A stretch of 46,684 bases of DNA from Microcystis wesenbergii FACHB-1317 (lineage in GTDB: Bacteria > Cyanobacteriota > Cyanobacteriia > Cyanobacteriales > Microcystaceae), in the NCBI RefSeq assembly GCF_014696875.1, contig NZ_JACJQV010000168.1, positions 1 through 46,684 of the forward strand. Reading direction: 5' to 3'. The number at the start of each line of letters is the position of its first letter. Position 1 is the stretch's first letter. Shown piece by piece: positions 36,629-45,886 of this stretch. Below the pieces are notes generated by a model. It searched no databases. It was not told the origin of the DNA and saw only the letters and a list, made by a program, of their open reading frames with translations. The translations under genes were made by a program, and so were the position numbers.

Positions 36629-37399
36629 ATGAGTCAATCCCCCCGTATTCTAGCACTCGATTTTGATGGTGTTCTTTGTGATGGCATGATCGAGTATTTT
36701 CAGATTAGCAAACGCACCTATGAAACCCTTTGGCCGGAAATAATTCCCGAGGATTTTTTCCCGAGGTTTTCGCAACTTCGTCCCGTTATCGAAACCGGTT
36801 GGGAAATGCCTTTACTGTTGCGATCGCTCGTTCTCGGTATTCCCGACGAGGAAGCTTTAAATAATTGGCCGTCAATTGCTCAAAATCTGCTAGAAAGGGA
36901 GAAAATAGCGAAAAAAGTTCTCTCAAATGCTCTCGATGGTCTTCGGGATCGATGGATTGAGTCGGATCTAGAGTCTTGGTTAGCTTTACATCAATTTTAT
37001 CAACCCGCGATCGATCGCCTCGCCTCTCTTTTAGACTCGGATTTTTTGGTTTATATTATAACTACAAAAGAAAGTCGTTTTGTCAAGCAATTGTTACAAA
37101 AAGTAGCAATTAATTTTCCAGAAGCGAGATTAATTGGCAAGGAAATCAAACAGCCAAAATACCTGACTATTCAGCAAATACTGGCTAATTTACCCGAATC
37201 TCCCGCTAATTTGTGGTTTGTCGAGGATCGTCTCGATGCGTTGGAATTAGTGGAGCAACAAGCAGATTTAAACGATGTGGGCTTATATTTAGCCGATTGG
37301 GGATATAATACGGCTCAAATGCGCCAAAAAGTTGCTCAAGATACCCGTATTAAGCTTTTATCCCTATCTCAATTTGCGGCAGACTTTACCCACTGGTAG
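36629..37399 (+). CDS. HAD-superfamily hydrolase
   Basis: A 256-residue phosphatase-type enzyme. Motif I is LDFDGVLCDGM with the nucleophile aspartate and the second aspartate. Motif II is near YIITTKESRFV. A lysine in AKKVLS or GKEIKQPK serves motif III. The late acidic motif IV is WFVEDRLDAL. Substrate and cap type are not deducible. The start at 36629 directly follows a relic of another gene. The protein is otherwise of normal family length and stands alone. Confidence 0.82.
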   Translation: MSQSPRILALDFDGVLCDGMIEYFQISKRTYETLWPEIIPEDFFPRFSQLRPVIETGWEMPLLLRSLVLGIPDEEALNNWPSIAQNLLEREKIAKKVLSNALDGLRDRWIESDLESWLALHQFYQPAIDRLASLLDSDFLVYIITTKESRFVKQLLQKVAINFPEARLIGKEIKQPKYLTIQQILANLPESPANLWFVEDRLDALELVEQQADLNDVGLYLADWGYNTAQMRQKVAQDTRIKLLSLSQFAADFTHW

Positions 37400-37466
37400 A
37401 GTCAGTGATGGGGAATATTAAGGTAAACTATCTAACTTATCGTCGTCTAACCCACCCGACATTATC

Positions 37467-37475
37467 TGTTATAAT
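37467..37475 (+). promoter_or_regulatory. Extended -10 promoter candidate of the NTRC gene
   Basis: TGTTATAAT carries both the TG extension and a perfect TATAAT, 35 bases before the start codon. No good -35 box is seen 17 bases upstream, which fits an extended -10 promoter. Confidence 0.45.
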
Positions 37476-37510
37476 AAAAAGCGTAGTCGTTATGAGTTGC
37501 ATTTACGGTT

Positions 37511-38869
37511 ATGACTGTCGAGAATTTAGTCATTATTGGTTCGGGACCGGCGGGATATACGGCGGCGATTTATGCGGCGCGTGCGAACTTAAAACCCTTG
37601 ATGTTTGAGGGTTTCCAAGCGGGAGGCATTCCGGGGGGACAATTGATGACCACCACAGAAGTAGAAAATTTCCCCGGTTTTCCCGAAGGAATCACCGGTC
37701 CGAAGCTGATGGAAAGAATGAAGGAACAGGCCGAAAGATGGGGGACCCAATGCTATACCGAAGATGTTATCTCGGTGGATTTAAGTCAGCGTCCTTTTAC
37801 CATTCGTTCCACGGACCGGGAAGTGAAGGCCAATAGTATTATTATCGCCACGGGAGCCACTGCCAAACGCTTAGGATTACCCAGCGAGGCCCAATTCTGG
37901 AGTAACGGCATTTCCGCTTGTGCTATCTGTGACGGTGCTACACCGATATTTAGAGAGGAAAACCTGGCTGTCATTGGTGGCGGTGACTCCGCAGCCGAAG
38001 AAGCCGTATATTTAACTAAATACGGCTCTCACGTCCATTTATTGATACGCGGGGAAGCGATGCGTGCCTCGAAAGCAATGCAGGACCGGGTGTTAAATAA
38101 TCCGAAAGTTACCGTTCATTTTCACACCCAGGCGGTGGATGTGTTCGGTACAGGCAGTAAAATGGCAGGACTACGCATTAAAAACTCGCAAACGGGAGAA
38201 ATCAGGGAATTAGCCGTTAGAGGGTTATTTTATGCCGTCGGTCACACTCCCAATACTTCCCTATTCCAAGGACAACTAGAATTAGACGAGGTGGGTTATG
38301 TAAAAGTCAAACCGGGGACTGTTGCTACCAGCGTCGAGGGAGTTTTTGCCGCAGGAGACGTGCAGGACCATGAATACCGTCAGGCCATCACTGCCGCAGG
38401 TACGGGGTGTATGGCGGCGTTATTGGCAGAAAGATGGTTATCGGAGCATAATTTAATCCAAGAATACCGTCAATCAGCCACTTCTGAACATTACGAGACA
38501 AAAACCGTTAGCGAAACCCCGGCCGATACGGAGGAGACTTTTGATATTGACAAAACCCGTCACGTTGGGGGTTATGCTTTGCGGAAATTATTCCATGATG
38601 GCGATCGCTTGTTAATGGTAAAATATGTTTCTCCCACCTGTGGCCCCTGTAAAACCCTGAAACCGATTTTAGATAAAGTGGTCGATGAGTACGATGGCAA
38701 AATTTATTTTGTGGAAATTGACATCGAAGCTGACCCGGAAATTGCCAAAATGGGTCAAGTAACTGGGACCCCCACGGTACAATTCTTTAAGGAGCGGGAA
38801 TTAGTAAAAGAAATGCGCGGAGTCAAACAAAAAAGCGATTTTCGTCAAGTAATTGAGAGTTATCAATAA
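37511..38869 (+). CDS. ntrC: NADPH-thioredoxin reductase with fused thioredoxin (NTRC type)
   Basis: A 452-residue two-part redox enzyme. Residues 1-320 are thioredoxin reductase with FAD motif [18 protein letters not shown], the redox CAICDG pair (ICDGATPIF) and the NADPH motif [15 protein letters not shown]. After a linker of about 25 residues comes a C-terminal thioredoxin with the active site [18 protein letters not shown] uses NADPH to keep 2-Cys peroxiredoxins and other chloroplast or cyanobacterial targets reduced. The start ([15 protein letters not shown]) is standard. Note that ntrC is also the name of an unrelated nitrogen regulator. Confidence 0.95.
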   Translation: MTVENLVIIGSGPAGYTAAIYAARANLKPLMFEGFQAGGIPGGQLMTTTEVENFPGFPEGITGPKLMERMKEQAERWGTQCYTEDVISVDLSQRPFTIRSTDREVKANSIIIATGATAKRLGLPSEAQFWSNGISACAICDGATPIFREENLAVIGGGDSAAEEAVYLTKYGSHVHLLIRGEAMRASKAMQDRVLNNPKVTVHFHTQAVDVFGTGSKMAGLRIKNSQTGEIRELAVRGLFYAVGHTPNTSLFQGQLELDEVGYVKVKPGTVATSVEGVFAAGDVQDHEYRQAITAAGTGCMAALLAERWLSEHNLIQEYRQSATSEHYETKTVSETPADTEETFDIDKTRHVGGYALRKLFHDGDRLLMVKYVSPTCGPCKTLKPILDKVVDEYDGKIYFVEIDIEADPEIAKMGQVTGTPTVQFFKERELVKEMRGVKQKSDFRQVIESYQ

Positions 38870-38960
38870 TCAGTTATCAGTTAGCAGTTATCAGTTAGCA
38901 GTTAGCAGTTAGCAGTTATCAGTTAGCAGTTAGCAGTTAGCAGATGTGAGTTTTCAGTTA
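38870..38960. repeat. Heptamer array, CAGTTAT/CAGTTAG units
   Basis: It begins inside the NTRC stop region (TATCAATAATCAGTTATC) and runs as 7-bp units CAGTTAT and CAGTTAG for about 75 bases, then decays into TTTTCAGTTAGCAGATTGG. It is the reverse-strand phase of the TAACTGA heptamer. Confidence 0.9.
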
Positions 38961-38991
38961 GCAGATTGGAGTTTTCAGTTAGCAGTATGTG

Positions 38992-39089
38992 TTATAGCGG
39001 TTTTCAGTCTAATAAGGTATAGTAAATCCCTTGATAGATAGGCGTTTCAGCGTTTCAATCGGGACTCACTTCTGTGAAAACCGCTATAA
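38992..39089. mobile_element. MITE-like unit with 15-bp terminal inverted repeats (98 bp)
   Basis: TTATAGCGGTTTTCA (38992-39006) is exactly reverse-complemented at 39075-39089. GTG flanks both sides (38989-38991 and 39090-39092), a possible 3-bp target duplication. The inside has no gene. It sits between two heptamer arrays. Confidence 0.6.
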
Positions 39090-39124
39090 GTGAGCAGTAT
39101 TAAATAGCAGTTTCTTGCCATCTT

Positions 39125-39214
39125 TTCACTGTTTACCGATCACTGTTTACTGATTACTGATTACTGTTTACTGATCACTGTTGACTGATCACTGTTTACT
39201 GATTACTGCTCACT
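39125..39214. repeat. Heptamer array, NNNACTG units
   Basis: Units such as TTTACTG, ATCACTG, ATTACTG and TTGACTG follow each other with a strict 7-bp period for about 90 bases. The last four bases of each unit are constant (ACTG) while the first three vary. The array ends about 48 bases before the stop of the next (minus-strand) gene. Confidence 0.88.
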
Positions 39215-39261
39215 GAAATAACACCTCCACTGCCATCTCCTCAAGCTTGAAAACCTCAATA

Positions 39262-39903
39262 TCATTGATTTAAAGCATCTTTAAGAGCCGTGCGAGCGGC
39301 CAGATGATTGCGAGTCGAGGTGAGAATTTCCGATTCTCGTTGCAGACGACTGACTGTATCGAGCATTTCTAATAAAGCTTGTTGTTCCCCGGCCACACCG
39401 TAGAGATTACCCGCCACCCAGTAGGATAATTCCAGGGGAAGACTGGGCAAATCGTCGGGGAGTTCAATTTTTTGAGCGGTTAATTTGGCTGATAGATGAA
39501 CCACATCCCGCAGCAGTCGATCCACTTCTTTGGCCAGAGGTCGCAGATCCTGGGTGGTGGGGACATCTTCAATCCACTCCACTAAACCGACGCGATAGGG
39601 TTTTTCCCGGACGTATTCTAGGACACGGAAGCGCTGTTGACCGATGGTGAGAATTTTTAACCGATCATCCGGAAGACGTTGACAACGGACAACTTCCGCA
39701 CAACTGCCCACTTTAGCGATTTCTCCCGTGGCCGGATCTACCATTAAGACCCCAAAACGACGATCTTCTTCCAATATCGTATTCATCATAATCCGATAGC
39801 GAAACTCGAAGATGTGCAGGGGCAGAGGACGACCCGGAAATAAAACAACTTCGGGTAGGGGAAAGAGAGGTAATTCTCTAACGGCAATGGAAGAAGTGGC
39901 CAT
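39262..39903 (-). CDS. LON substrate-binding-domain protein
   Basis: A protein of 213 residues that consists of the N-terminal (LAN) domain of Lon protease without the ATPase or protease parts. The core is ELPLFPLPEVVLFPGRPLPLHIFEFRYR, then FGVLMVDPATGEIAKVGSCAEVV, followed by a helical C-terminal half. Such stand-alone proteins are common in cyanobacteria and plastids; they may bind unfolded substrates. The ATG at 39903 (MATSSIAV) is preferred to one four codons before. Another strand-alike gene is not close, so it is a single unit. Confidence 0.9.
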   Translation of the reverse strand: MATSSIAVRELPLFPLPEVVLFPGRPLPLHIFEFRYRIMMNTILEEDRRFGVLMVDPATGEIAKVGSCAEVVRCQRLPDDRLKILTIGQQRFRVLEYVREKPYRVGLVEWIEDVPTTQDLRPLAKEVDRLLRDVVHLSAKLTAQKIELPDDLPSLPLELSYWVAGNLYGVAGEQQALLEMLDTVSRLQRESEILTSTRNHLAARTALKDALNQ

Positions 39904-39915
39904 AGGTTTAGTCAA

Positions 39916-40665
39916 AAAAAACCGATCTTCTCTTATTTTTACACAATCCCCCCTGAACCGCTAGGCAAGGTCAATAGACGGGAGGCAGCCTTGAATCAGT
40001 CAACAGTTATCAGCTTCTGAAGGCAAAAGGCAAAAGGCAAAAGGCAAAAGAAAGAATCTGGCAATTCTCTTACCTAAAAAGAAGGTTAGAAACTAAGCAC
40101 ATCAAAGCTTTTGGCTTAACCAATTAGGTCTTAGATTCGGCCCTTGTTATCAGTTATCAGTTTTCAGATGTGAGTTTTCAGTTCACTGATTACTGTTTAC
40201 TGTTCACTGTTCACTGTTCACTGAAAATACTTCCCTCACTGCTCGCCTAGCGATCGCTAGATGAGAAAATTGCTGATTTTGTCATCTAGATTGCAGCCTG
40301 AGCGGAAACCTCTGGGTAATCTATGAGTAGAGATACTCAAACCTACCCTTCATCGGTGCGTTCCTGAGAGGGATATTTTTTTTCTCATAAACTTTACAAT
40401 ATTTAATAATTGTTGTAATATTAGTTAAATAAACAAGGTTGTCACTACTCGCCATTTATGCCCATAGAATCTATATATAGCCCAAAAAAGGACTATAGAG
40501 GCAATTAAATCTTCAATTAGATTTCTCTCTATCCTTGAGTAATCACTTACTTATCTCTTTACAAAACTAAAAAAAACCTGATAGCATCTCCTTAACTGCC
40601 TCTGGGGAAGCAATCTGAAAAACGCCATCAATCCCTGAATATCAACCCTCAACCGACGCGCACTC
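39916..40665. other. 750-bp upstream region of the sigma factor gene
   Basis: No protein gene is supported. It holds heptamer arrays GGCAAAA (about 40022-40050, four units) and CAGTTAT/NTTACTG (about 40145-40225), then an AT-rich tract from 40378 to 40560 that should carry the promoter of the sigma gene. A TATATATAG-rich patch lies at about 40472-40482. I could not assign a -35/-10 pair with confidence. The leader before the ATG is pyrimidine-rich, without a strong ribosome site. Confidence 0.5.
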
Positions 40666-41622
40666 ATGAAAACCTCGAAAAACCCCACCGATCCAGTTCG
40701 CGCCTATCTCAGAGAAATTGGCCGAGTTCCCCTTCTCAGTCATGAAGAAGAAATTCTCTATGCGAAACAGGTACAAAGATTAATTTTTCTGGAAAAAATC
40801 AAAGAATCCCTAAGCACTAAACTCGGCAGGGAACCCAGCGATCGCCAGTGGTCAGAAGCGGCGGAAATTAGTGAAGAACAACTACGTCGAGAATTAGGGG
40901 CGGGGGATTTCGCCAAACGCAAGATGGTAGAAGCGAACCTGCGTCTAGTGGTTTCCGTCGCCAAAAAATACCTAAAACGCAATCTCGATCTCTTGGACCT
41001 GATCCAAGAGGGAACCATTGGGATGCAAAGAGGTGTGGAAAAATTCGATCCCACCAAAGGCTATCGATTTTCCACCTATGCCTATTGGTGGATTCGCCAA
41101 GCCATCACCCGGGCGATCGCAGAAAAAAGTCGCACCATCCGTCTGCCTATCCACATCACCGAAAAACTGAATAAAATCAAAAAAGCCCAGCGTCAACTAG
41201 CTCAAGATAAAGGTCGCGCTGCCACCATTGCCGAATTAGCCGAGGAATTAGACCTAACTCCCAAACAGGTGCGAGACTACTTGGAAAGGGCCCGTCAACC
41301 CCTTTCCCTTGACTTAAAGGTGGGGGACAATCAAGACACGGAATTAGGGGAACTCTTGGAAGATAAGGGACTTTCCCCCGAAGATTACACTGCCTATTCT
41401 TCCCTCCAGGTGGACTTAGAAAAACTGATGGCAGACCTCACCCCTCAACAAAAAGAAGTGATTTCTCTGCGTTTTGGTTTAGATAATGGGCAGCCCCTCA
41501 CCTTAGCGAAAATAGGAGTTCGACTCAATATCAGTCGTGAACGCGTCCGTCAGATCGAACGAGAAGCGATCGCTAAATTAAGAAAACGCAAGGGCAACAT
41601 CAGAGAATATCTAGCTAGTTAA
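40666..41622 (+). CDS. Group 2 sigma factor (SigD-like)
   Basis: A 318-residue RNA polymerase sigma factor of the sigma-70 family, closely related to the principal factor but without the long region 1.1. Region 1.2 is [22 protein letters not shown]. Region 2 has [26 protein letters not shown] and [12 protein letters not shown]. Region 3 has the [20 protein letters not shown] helix. Region 4.2 is [19 protein letters not shown]. Length and pattern fit the cyanobacterial group 2 factors; SigD is my best match, SigB or SigE less likely. These factors respond to light, redox and nutrient stress. Confidence 0.92.
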   Translation: MKTSKNPTDPVRAYLREIGRVPLLSHEEEILYAKQVQRLIFLEKIKESLSTKLGREPSDRQWSEAAEISEEQLRRELGAGDFAKRKMVEANLRLVVSVAKKYLKRNLDLLDLIQEGTIGMQRGVEKFDPTKGYRFSTYAYWWIRQAITRAIAEKSRTIRLPIHITEKLNKIKKAQRQLAQDKGRAATIAELAEELDLTPKQVRDYLERARQPLSLDLKVGDNQDTELGELLEDKGLSPEDYTAYSSLQVDLEKLMADLTPQQKEVISLRFGLDNGQPLTLAKIGVRLNISRERVRQIEREAIAKLRKRKGNIREYLAS

Positions 41623-41715
41623 GCCAGAGATAACTTAGAATTTGGGTCAAATTGATCGTCTGGATCACAGCGAGAAAAATGACCCACTTCTAGATTCATC
41701 GGCCACTTTTCTCGG

Positions 41716-42603
41716 CTATTTCTCTACTTCTTCAAGATATTTTTTCAACAGGAGAGCTAATTTTTCTTTAGTGGCGACGGGAACAGAATCTAGACGGGTA
41801 AGAATAGCGTATTTAAGGGCAGAATGAGCGGCAGAAACGGGAGGATTAGCTGCTAGACGGCGCACCGTTTCTTGGATGACTTTTTGGGCATTAATAGCGT
41901 TATGGTGTAGATTTTCGATCACCATTTCTACCGTGACATGATCGTGATCGGGATGCCAACAATCGTAATCGGTAACTAGAGCTAAGGTAGCGTAGGCAAT
42001 TTCCGCTTCTCGGGCTAATTTAGCCTCGGTTAAATTGGTCATACCGATCACGGTTGCGCCCCAACTTCTATAGAGATTTGATTCCGCTTTAGTAGAAAAA
42101 GCCGGCCCCTCCATACAGATGTATGTACCGCCCCGATGCAAGGTAACTTCCGGTAGGTTTAAACTAGCGACGGCATCCCCTAAAATGTTGGCTAATTGGG
42201 GACAAATGGGATCACCAAAGGCAACGTGAGCAACAATTCCTTCCCCAAAAAAAGTCGCTATTCTCTCTTTAGTTCTGTCAATAAATTGATCGGGAATGAC
42301 TAAATCTAGGGGTTTAACTTCGGCTTTTAGGGAACCAACGGCCGAAGCGGAAATAATATATTCAACCCCTAATTGTTTGAGAGCATGAATATTAGCTCGA
42401 AAGGGTAATTCGGTCGGTAAAAAATGGTGACTTCTGCCATGACGCGCTAAAAAGGCCACTTCTGTTCCCTCTAAAGTACCGAGAATTAAAGCATCGGAAG
42501 GAGAACCAAAAGGAGTATCGAGGGATACTTCCCGCACATCCTTGAGGGCATCCATTTTATACAAACCACTGCCGCCAATAATGCCAATTTTTACCGTCGT
42601 CAT
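41716..42603 (-). CDS. mtnP: S-methyl-5'-thioadenosine phosphorylase
   Basis: A 295-residue phosphorylase that splits methylthioadenosine, a by-product of polyamine synthesis, into adenine and methylthioribose-1-phosphate for methionine salvage. Family blocks are [64 protein letters not shown] and [19 protein letters not shown]. Length and start are normal. The gene converges with the sigma gene and follows ureB on the same strand after 82 bases, but a link in function is not implied. Confidence 0.93.
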   Translation of the reverse strand: MTTVKIGIIGGSGLYKMDALKDVREVSLDTPFGSPSDALILGTLEGTEVAFLARHGRSHHFLPTELPFRANIHALKQLGVEYIISASAVGSLKAEVKPLDLVIPDQFIDRTKERIATFFGEGIVAHVAFGDPICPQLANILGDAVASLNLPEVTLHRGGTYICMEGPAFSTKAESNLYRSWGATVIGMTNLTEAKLAREAEIAYATLALVTDYDCWHPDHDHVTVEMVIENLHHNAINAQKVIQETVRRLAANPPVSAAHSALKYAILTRLDSVPVATKEKLALLLKKYLEEVEK

Positions 42604-42685
42604 AGTCTTGGAAAGAATTAGTTATCGTTGCCTTGATGTTACCACAATTGAGCGATCAAACTGTGATAATTTTTCCGTCAAAGCC

Positions 42686-43012
42686 CTACTTTTTCTTTTT
42701 CTTGCCCTTGAGAGAACCATTAATTAAACCATTAAAGCCATAAATTTCTTCAGTTCCCGCGATGGCAACTAATTCCACCTCTTTCGTGTCTCCCGGTTCA
42801 AATCGAACTGATGTACCTGCGGGAATATTCAGATGGGTTCCTTTGGTTAATTCGCGCTGGAACTCCAGGGCCTGATTAACTTCATAAAAATGATAGTGGG
42901 AACCCACTTGAATGGGTCGATCGCCTGTATTAGCCACAGAAATACGCAGGGTGTCGCGACCGACATTAATCTCGATCGCCCCGGATGGTGTGATAATTTC
43001 TCCCGGAATCAT
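42686..43012 (-). CDS. ureB: Urease subunit beta
   Basis: A 108-residue structural subunit of nickel urease, which hydrolyses urea to ammonia and carbon dioxide. Family blocks are [33 protein letters not shown] and [17 protein letters not shown]. The C-terminus is a basic run (KGKKKKK). ureA lies 19 bases upstream on the same strand, so the two are cotranscribed. In many bacteria ureC follows directly; here mtnP follows instead. Scattered ure genes are known from cyanobacteria. Confidence 0.95.
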   Translation of the reverse strand: MIPGEIITPSGAIEINVGRDTLRISVANTGDRPIQVGSHYHFYEVNQALEFQRELTKGTHLNIPAGTSVRFEPGDTKEVELVAIAGTEEIYGFNGLINGSLKGKKKKK

Positions 43013-43031
43013 AAGTGTTAAAAATCTCCTG

Positions 43032-43334
43032 TTAGTGAATGGGATTGTGAACGGTAACTAATTTAGTACCATCGGGAAAAGTCGCTTCGATCTGCACTTC
43101 CGTAATCATTTCCGGGATGCCTTCCATTACCTCCTCGCGAGTTAATAAAGTCGTGCCGTAACTCATCAATTCAGCGACGCTACGACCTTCCCTAGCACCT
43201 TCGAGGATGGCGGCACTAATATAGGCGATCGCTTCGGGATAATTTAACTTAATACCGCGGTTTTTGCGTCTTTCGGCGAGCAGTGCCGCCGTGAAAATGA
43301 GTAATTTATCTTTTTCTTGGGGCGAAAGTTGCAT
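43032..43334 (-). CDS. ureA: Urease subunit gamma
   Basis: A 100-residue urease subunit that assembles with the beta and alpha chains. It starts [23 protein letters not shown] and has [20 protein letters not shown] and the late [18 protein letters not shown]. It is complete and is the first gene of the short ureAB unit. No NtcA box was recognised upstream, where the repeats begin within about 190 bases. Confidence 0.96.
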
Positions 43335-43525
43335 AGATAGGCCTTTTTTGACACAGATGCTAGAGTTATTGTAGTTCTTGGCCGGTTGGTTGTGGCGATC
43401 GAGTTGTGAAAATTTATGTACTTAGCCAGCATTATTGATGAAGATTGGGGAAAATACTCAAAAACCTTGCTAGGAAAGGGCGTTGTCAGATCAGAATCGG
43501 AAAGATGCCATGCAATCCTTGCTAC

Positions 43526-43597
43526 CCTTCGACGTAGCTCAGGGCAAGCCCTTCGACCCCTTCGACTTGGCTCAGGGCAAGTTGGCTCAGGGCAAGT
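43526..43597. repeat. CTTCGAC/GGCTCAGGGCAAG repeat block
   Basis: CCTTCGAC occurs three times and (TA/TG)GCTCAGGGCAAG three times within about 70 bases. It is a dispersed-type repeat without coding function in this place. Confidence 0.7.
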
Positions 43598-43656
43598 CAA
43601 AGTAATTTCAGTTCCGGGCTGATTCGCAGCATCTTTCAATTTAACAACACCTATTG

Positions 43657-43736
43657 TAGGGCTAATTCATGAATTGGCCCCACACCTATTACCTAGTAGG
43701 GATAATTCATGAATTATCCCTACACCTATTACCTAG
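43657..43736. repeat. Two tandem 40-bp units with 26-bp palindromes (family members 2 and 3)
   Basis: Each 40-bp unit has a palindrome (43657-43682 imperfect; 43697-43722 perfect, left arm TAGGGATAATTCA), followed by ACACCTATTACCTAG. Both share the ATTCATGAAT centre with the palindrome at 4282-4307. In the imperfect copy one arm mismatch would be a G-T wobble in RNA. Confidence 0.8.
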
Positions 43737-43775
43737 CTATATTCCACTAGCCCAGATTCCCTTGGTTTTATCTAA

Positions 43776-43918
43776 TCAGGTTTCAAAATCCGCTTCTGTC
43801 CTTTCATCCTCAACCACTTGAATGTTAATGGCTAACTTTGTTGCTGCTTCAAAGGGTAAGTTAGAGAGGATAATCTTTTGAGAATTTCAATAGTTAAATA
43901 GGTTTGATAGGTATTCAT
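43776..43918 (-). pseudogene. Small frameshifted gene, antitoxin-like
   Basis: On the minus strand ATG at 43918 opens MNTYQTYLTIEILKRLSS. After a shift the reading continues NLPFEAATKLAINIQVVEDE and ends at a TGA. The whole is about 47 residues and the two halves do not share a frame. The start resembles small antitoxin-type proteins common in these genomes, but I cannot name the family. A partner toxin is not seen next to it. Confidence 0.4.
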
Positions 43919-44069
43919 AATTATTGATAAGCAGAAACTGTTGATTTAGGATAGAAAAGACAATTATAATACTTTTTGATAGCCGATAACTGTTTCATTT
44001 TCATTGTCCTTAACAAAATTTAACACTACCTCAATTTTCTCAAAAAAATCGACCCGCCCTTAGTAGATC

Positions 44070-44146
44070 GTAGGTTGGGCTGAACGATAGTGAAACCCAA
44101 CACTTTTAAATAATTGGGTTGGGTTTCGTTCCTCAAACCAGCCTAC
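44070..44146. repeat. Long hairpin repeat (GTAGGTTGGG type, 77 bp)
   Basis: The arms GTAGGTTGGGCTGA and, from the other end, CCTCAAACCAGCCTAC are near inverse. Inside, GTGAAACCCAAC pairs with GTTGGGTTTCG across about 18 bases. The unit resembles a dispersed hairpin repeat of Microcystis-type genomes. It ends six bases before the stop of the HicB-like gene. Confidence 0.65.
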
Positions 44147-44152
44147 TTATTG

Positions 44153-44401
44153 CTAAATTTGTTGGTGTAATTTCGGGTGTGGCTGTGACAGAAAACTATC
44201 AGAAAAAGGTTTTTCTGGCTTTTCCCCGCGCTCGGCACAAAAAGCTAGGTAATCTTCCACTGAATCAGCAAAAGCTTGCTGCAATTCCGCTACACTCTCT
44301 CCCTGAAAAGTGATAACATCTCGGACGTTGGCCACCTCACCGTAAAAGATACCCGCCTCGTCATCAAAAGAAACTACTGCTTCGTAACCTTTATACTTCA
44401 T
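44153..44401 (-). CDS. hicB: HicB-family antitoxin
   Basis: An 82-residue protein with the HicB beta-sheet start MKYKGYEAVVSFDDEAGIFYGEVANVRDVITFQGESVAELQ and the helix QAFADSVEDYLAFCAERG; the short tail has no clear DNA-binding domain. It should block the HicA RNase. Its start lies within the 3' end of the HicA gene (overlap 11 bases), so the two are coupled. Confidence 0.85.
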   Translation of the reverse strand: MKYKGYEAVVSFDDEAGIFYGEVANVRDVITFQGESVAELQQAFADSVEDYLAFCAERGEKPEKPFSDSFLSQPHPKLHQQI

Positions 44402-44660
44402 CGTTTTCCACTCCTGCCTCGCTTAAAAAGCGCCTCACTGATACTACAGCCCCCTTGTCCGTTTCCCGACGAGGATGGGGGCGATGGAAGACGGCTTTAA
44501 CTCCCTTAAGGGCTACCCACACCCGCAACCTCCTACCTTCGGATATTTCTGCTCCCAGTGCCTCCAGCAGCGATTCGATATCCGTCCAGACAACATCTGA
44601 CCGGACGGGCTGCTCGAAGATTTGGTCGAGAATTTTTCGCTGTTTTTTCGAGAGTGCCAT
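44391..44660 (-). CDS. hicA: HicA-family mRNA interferase toxin
   Basis: An 89-residue protein with the HicA double-stranded-RNA-binding-like fold: WTDIESLLEALGAEISEGRRLRV, then FHRPHPRRETDKGAVVSVRRFL, with the catalytic histidine in HRPHP. The ATG at 44660 is preferred; a start 11 codons upstream is open. It is the first gene of the hicAB unit and overlaps hicB. Confidence 0.85.
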   Translation of the reverse strand: MALSKKQRKILDQIFEQPVRSDVVWTDIESLLEALGAEISEGRRLRVWVALKGVKAVFHRPHPRRETDKGAVVSVRRFLSEAGVENDEV

Positions 44661-44867
44661 TGTAGTATCATAACTTAATAAGCTGCCGTGCATCTAAAGG
44701 ACATATTATTGAAATCAAAAAAACACCTAGTTTGATTTTGGATTTCGCTTGTTTCAATCTAACTGTTAACTGTTCACTGTTAACTGAATAGTGGGAGGTT
44801 TTCAACACAAATTTTATGGTAAAATGATTAGGGATAATTGGTCAAAACTGTATGAGGATTTAAGCCT

Positions 44868-45194
44868 GTGATCATCAAAGAGTTAGAAGAGCAACTTCTT
44901 GCCCTCAAACCTAGCGAAAAAGTGCAGGTAATCCAGTTACTCGCTCAAAGTCTTGGTGGTAATTGGCAGGGAATTGAGAAAACCCCTAAAGTTTGCGGCG
45001 GACAAGCCTGCATTGCCAATACAAGAATTCCAGTTTGGGTGTTAGTAGAAGCTCGTCGTCTTGGTTATAGTGATGCTGATTTATTAACAAGTTATCCAAC
45101 TATTAGAGCTACGGATTTAGCCAATGCTTGGGTATATGCGGCGGCTCATGAAGATGAGATTGATTTACTCATTGAGCAGAATCAGGCAGTTTAG
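44868..45194 (+). CDS. DUF433 antitoxin of a DUF433/DUF5615 pair
   Basis: A 108-residue protein. The first 35 residues are an addiction-module-like helix set (LLALKPSEKVQVIQLLAQSLGG). The rest is DUF433 (VCGGQACIANTRIPVWVLVEARRLG, then DLLTSYPTIRATDLANAW), a helix-turn-helix DNA-binding domain of antitoxins. Its start is GTG. It lies three bases before the DUF5615 gene, so the two form an operon. Confidence 0.85.
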   Translation: MIIKELEEQLLALKPSEKVQVIQLLAQSLGGNWQGIEKTPKVCGGQACIANTRIPVWVLVEARRLGYSDADLLTSYPTIRATDLANAWVYAAAHEDEIDLLIEQNQAV

Positions 45195-45197
45195 GGG

Positions 45198-45539
45198 ATG
45201 GCACGTTTTTATGCAGATGAGCAGTTTCCTTTGCCGGTTGTGGAATTGTTGAGAAATTTGGGGCATGATGTTTTGACGGTGCAAGAAGCGGGAAACGCTA
45301 ATCAACGGATACCTGACGAGCAGGTGTTGGCGTTTGCTGTAAGTCAAGAGCGAGCCATTTTGACGATCAATAGAATTGATTTTATCCGTTTGCATCGTCG
45401 TGATGATCAGCATTTCGGGATTGTGGTTTGTACGAATAATCGTAATTGGCAACAGTTTACAGCACAGGTTGATGAGGCGGTAAGGGGAGAGGAATCGTTA
45501 CAGGGAAAGTTGATTCGGGTGGTACGTCCCTCTGTTTAA
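45198..45539 (+). CDS. DUF5615 PIN-like toxin candidate
   Basis: A 113-residue protein with the DUF5615 PIN-like pattern: MARFYADEQFPLPVVELLRNLGHDVLTVQEAG, then DEQVLAFAVSQERAILTINRIDFIRLH with acidic residues at PIN catalytic positions, then GIVVCTNN. It is likely an RNase toxin held by the DUF433 protein encoded just upstream. Target RNA is unknown. Confidence 0.85.
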   Translation: MARFYADEQFPLPVVELLRNLGHDVLTVQEAGNANQRIPDEQVLAFAVSQERAILTINRIDFIRLHRRDDQHFGIVVCTNNRNWQQFTAQVDEAVRGEESLQGKLIRVVRPSV

Positions 45540-45646
45540 GTTAGCGATCGCCGTCAAAAATTTGGTAGAATGTAGAATGTCTTATACTAAATCTGGTTAT
45601 TAAAGACTGATTATTTATTCCCCTTTTTGCATGAGTGCATGAGTAG

Positions 45647-45675
45647 AAAACGGGTTTCTCGGAGAAACCCGTTTT
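45647..45675. terminator. Perfect hairpin, possible bidirectional terminator or repeat
   Basis: AAAACGGGTTTCT (45647-45659) pairs exactly with AGAAACCCGTTTT (45663-45675) across three bases. It has A and T runs on both sides and lies 107 bases past the DUF5615 stop. Similar hairpins may be dispersed repeats, so the terminator role is uncertain. Confidence 0.5.
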
Positions 45676-45705
45676 CTGTGCGTTACTCAACGGATTTAGT
45701 ATTAG

Positions 45706-45886
45706 TGGGACTTAGACAAAAAACAAATCGAGAAAAGCCTCAACCCCAATCCCTGCTTGGGATTTACTTCGAGAAGCCCAAAATCGCTGAAACCCAGATA
45801 GATCAAGGAAAATCATAAATCGAGGTTAACCCTTTGTCCCGTAATGGTTTGAGCCTTTTTTGCTGCCCGAAAATGCCTAAGTCCCA
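45706..45886. mobile_element. MITE-like unit with TGGGACTTAG ends (181 bp)
   Basis: TGGGACTTAGACA (45706-45718) faces TGCCTAAGTCCCA (45874-45886); they are reverse complements with one mismatch. TTAG flanks both ends (45702-45705 and 45887-45890), a possible target-site duplication. The inside has no transposase. Confidence 0.6.

Larger units (their letters stand above)
43335..44152. other. 818-bp repeat-rich spacer upstream of ureA
   Basis: This stretch holds the CTTCGAC block (43526-43597), the palindrome pair (43657-43736), the broken small gene (43776-43918), TCTCAAAAAAATCGACCCGC (44038-44057, echoed at 45967-45989) and the hairpin element at 44070-44146. No intact gene was found in it. 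Confidence 0.6.

Noticed and set aside
41623-41715. Terminator between the sigma gene and mtnP
   Set aside because: TGGGTCA/TGACCCA and CGAGAAAA/TTTTCTCG can pair but with long loops and without a T run in the right place.
45627-45818. 63-residue plus-strand frame past the DUF5615 gene
   Set aside because: It crosses a perfect hairpin and the left end of a MITE; its peptide is a product of repeats.
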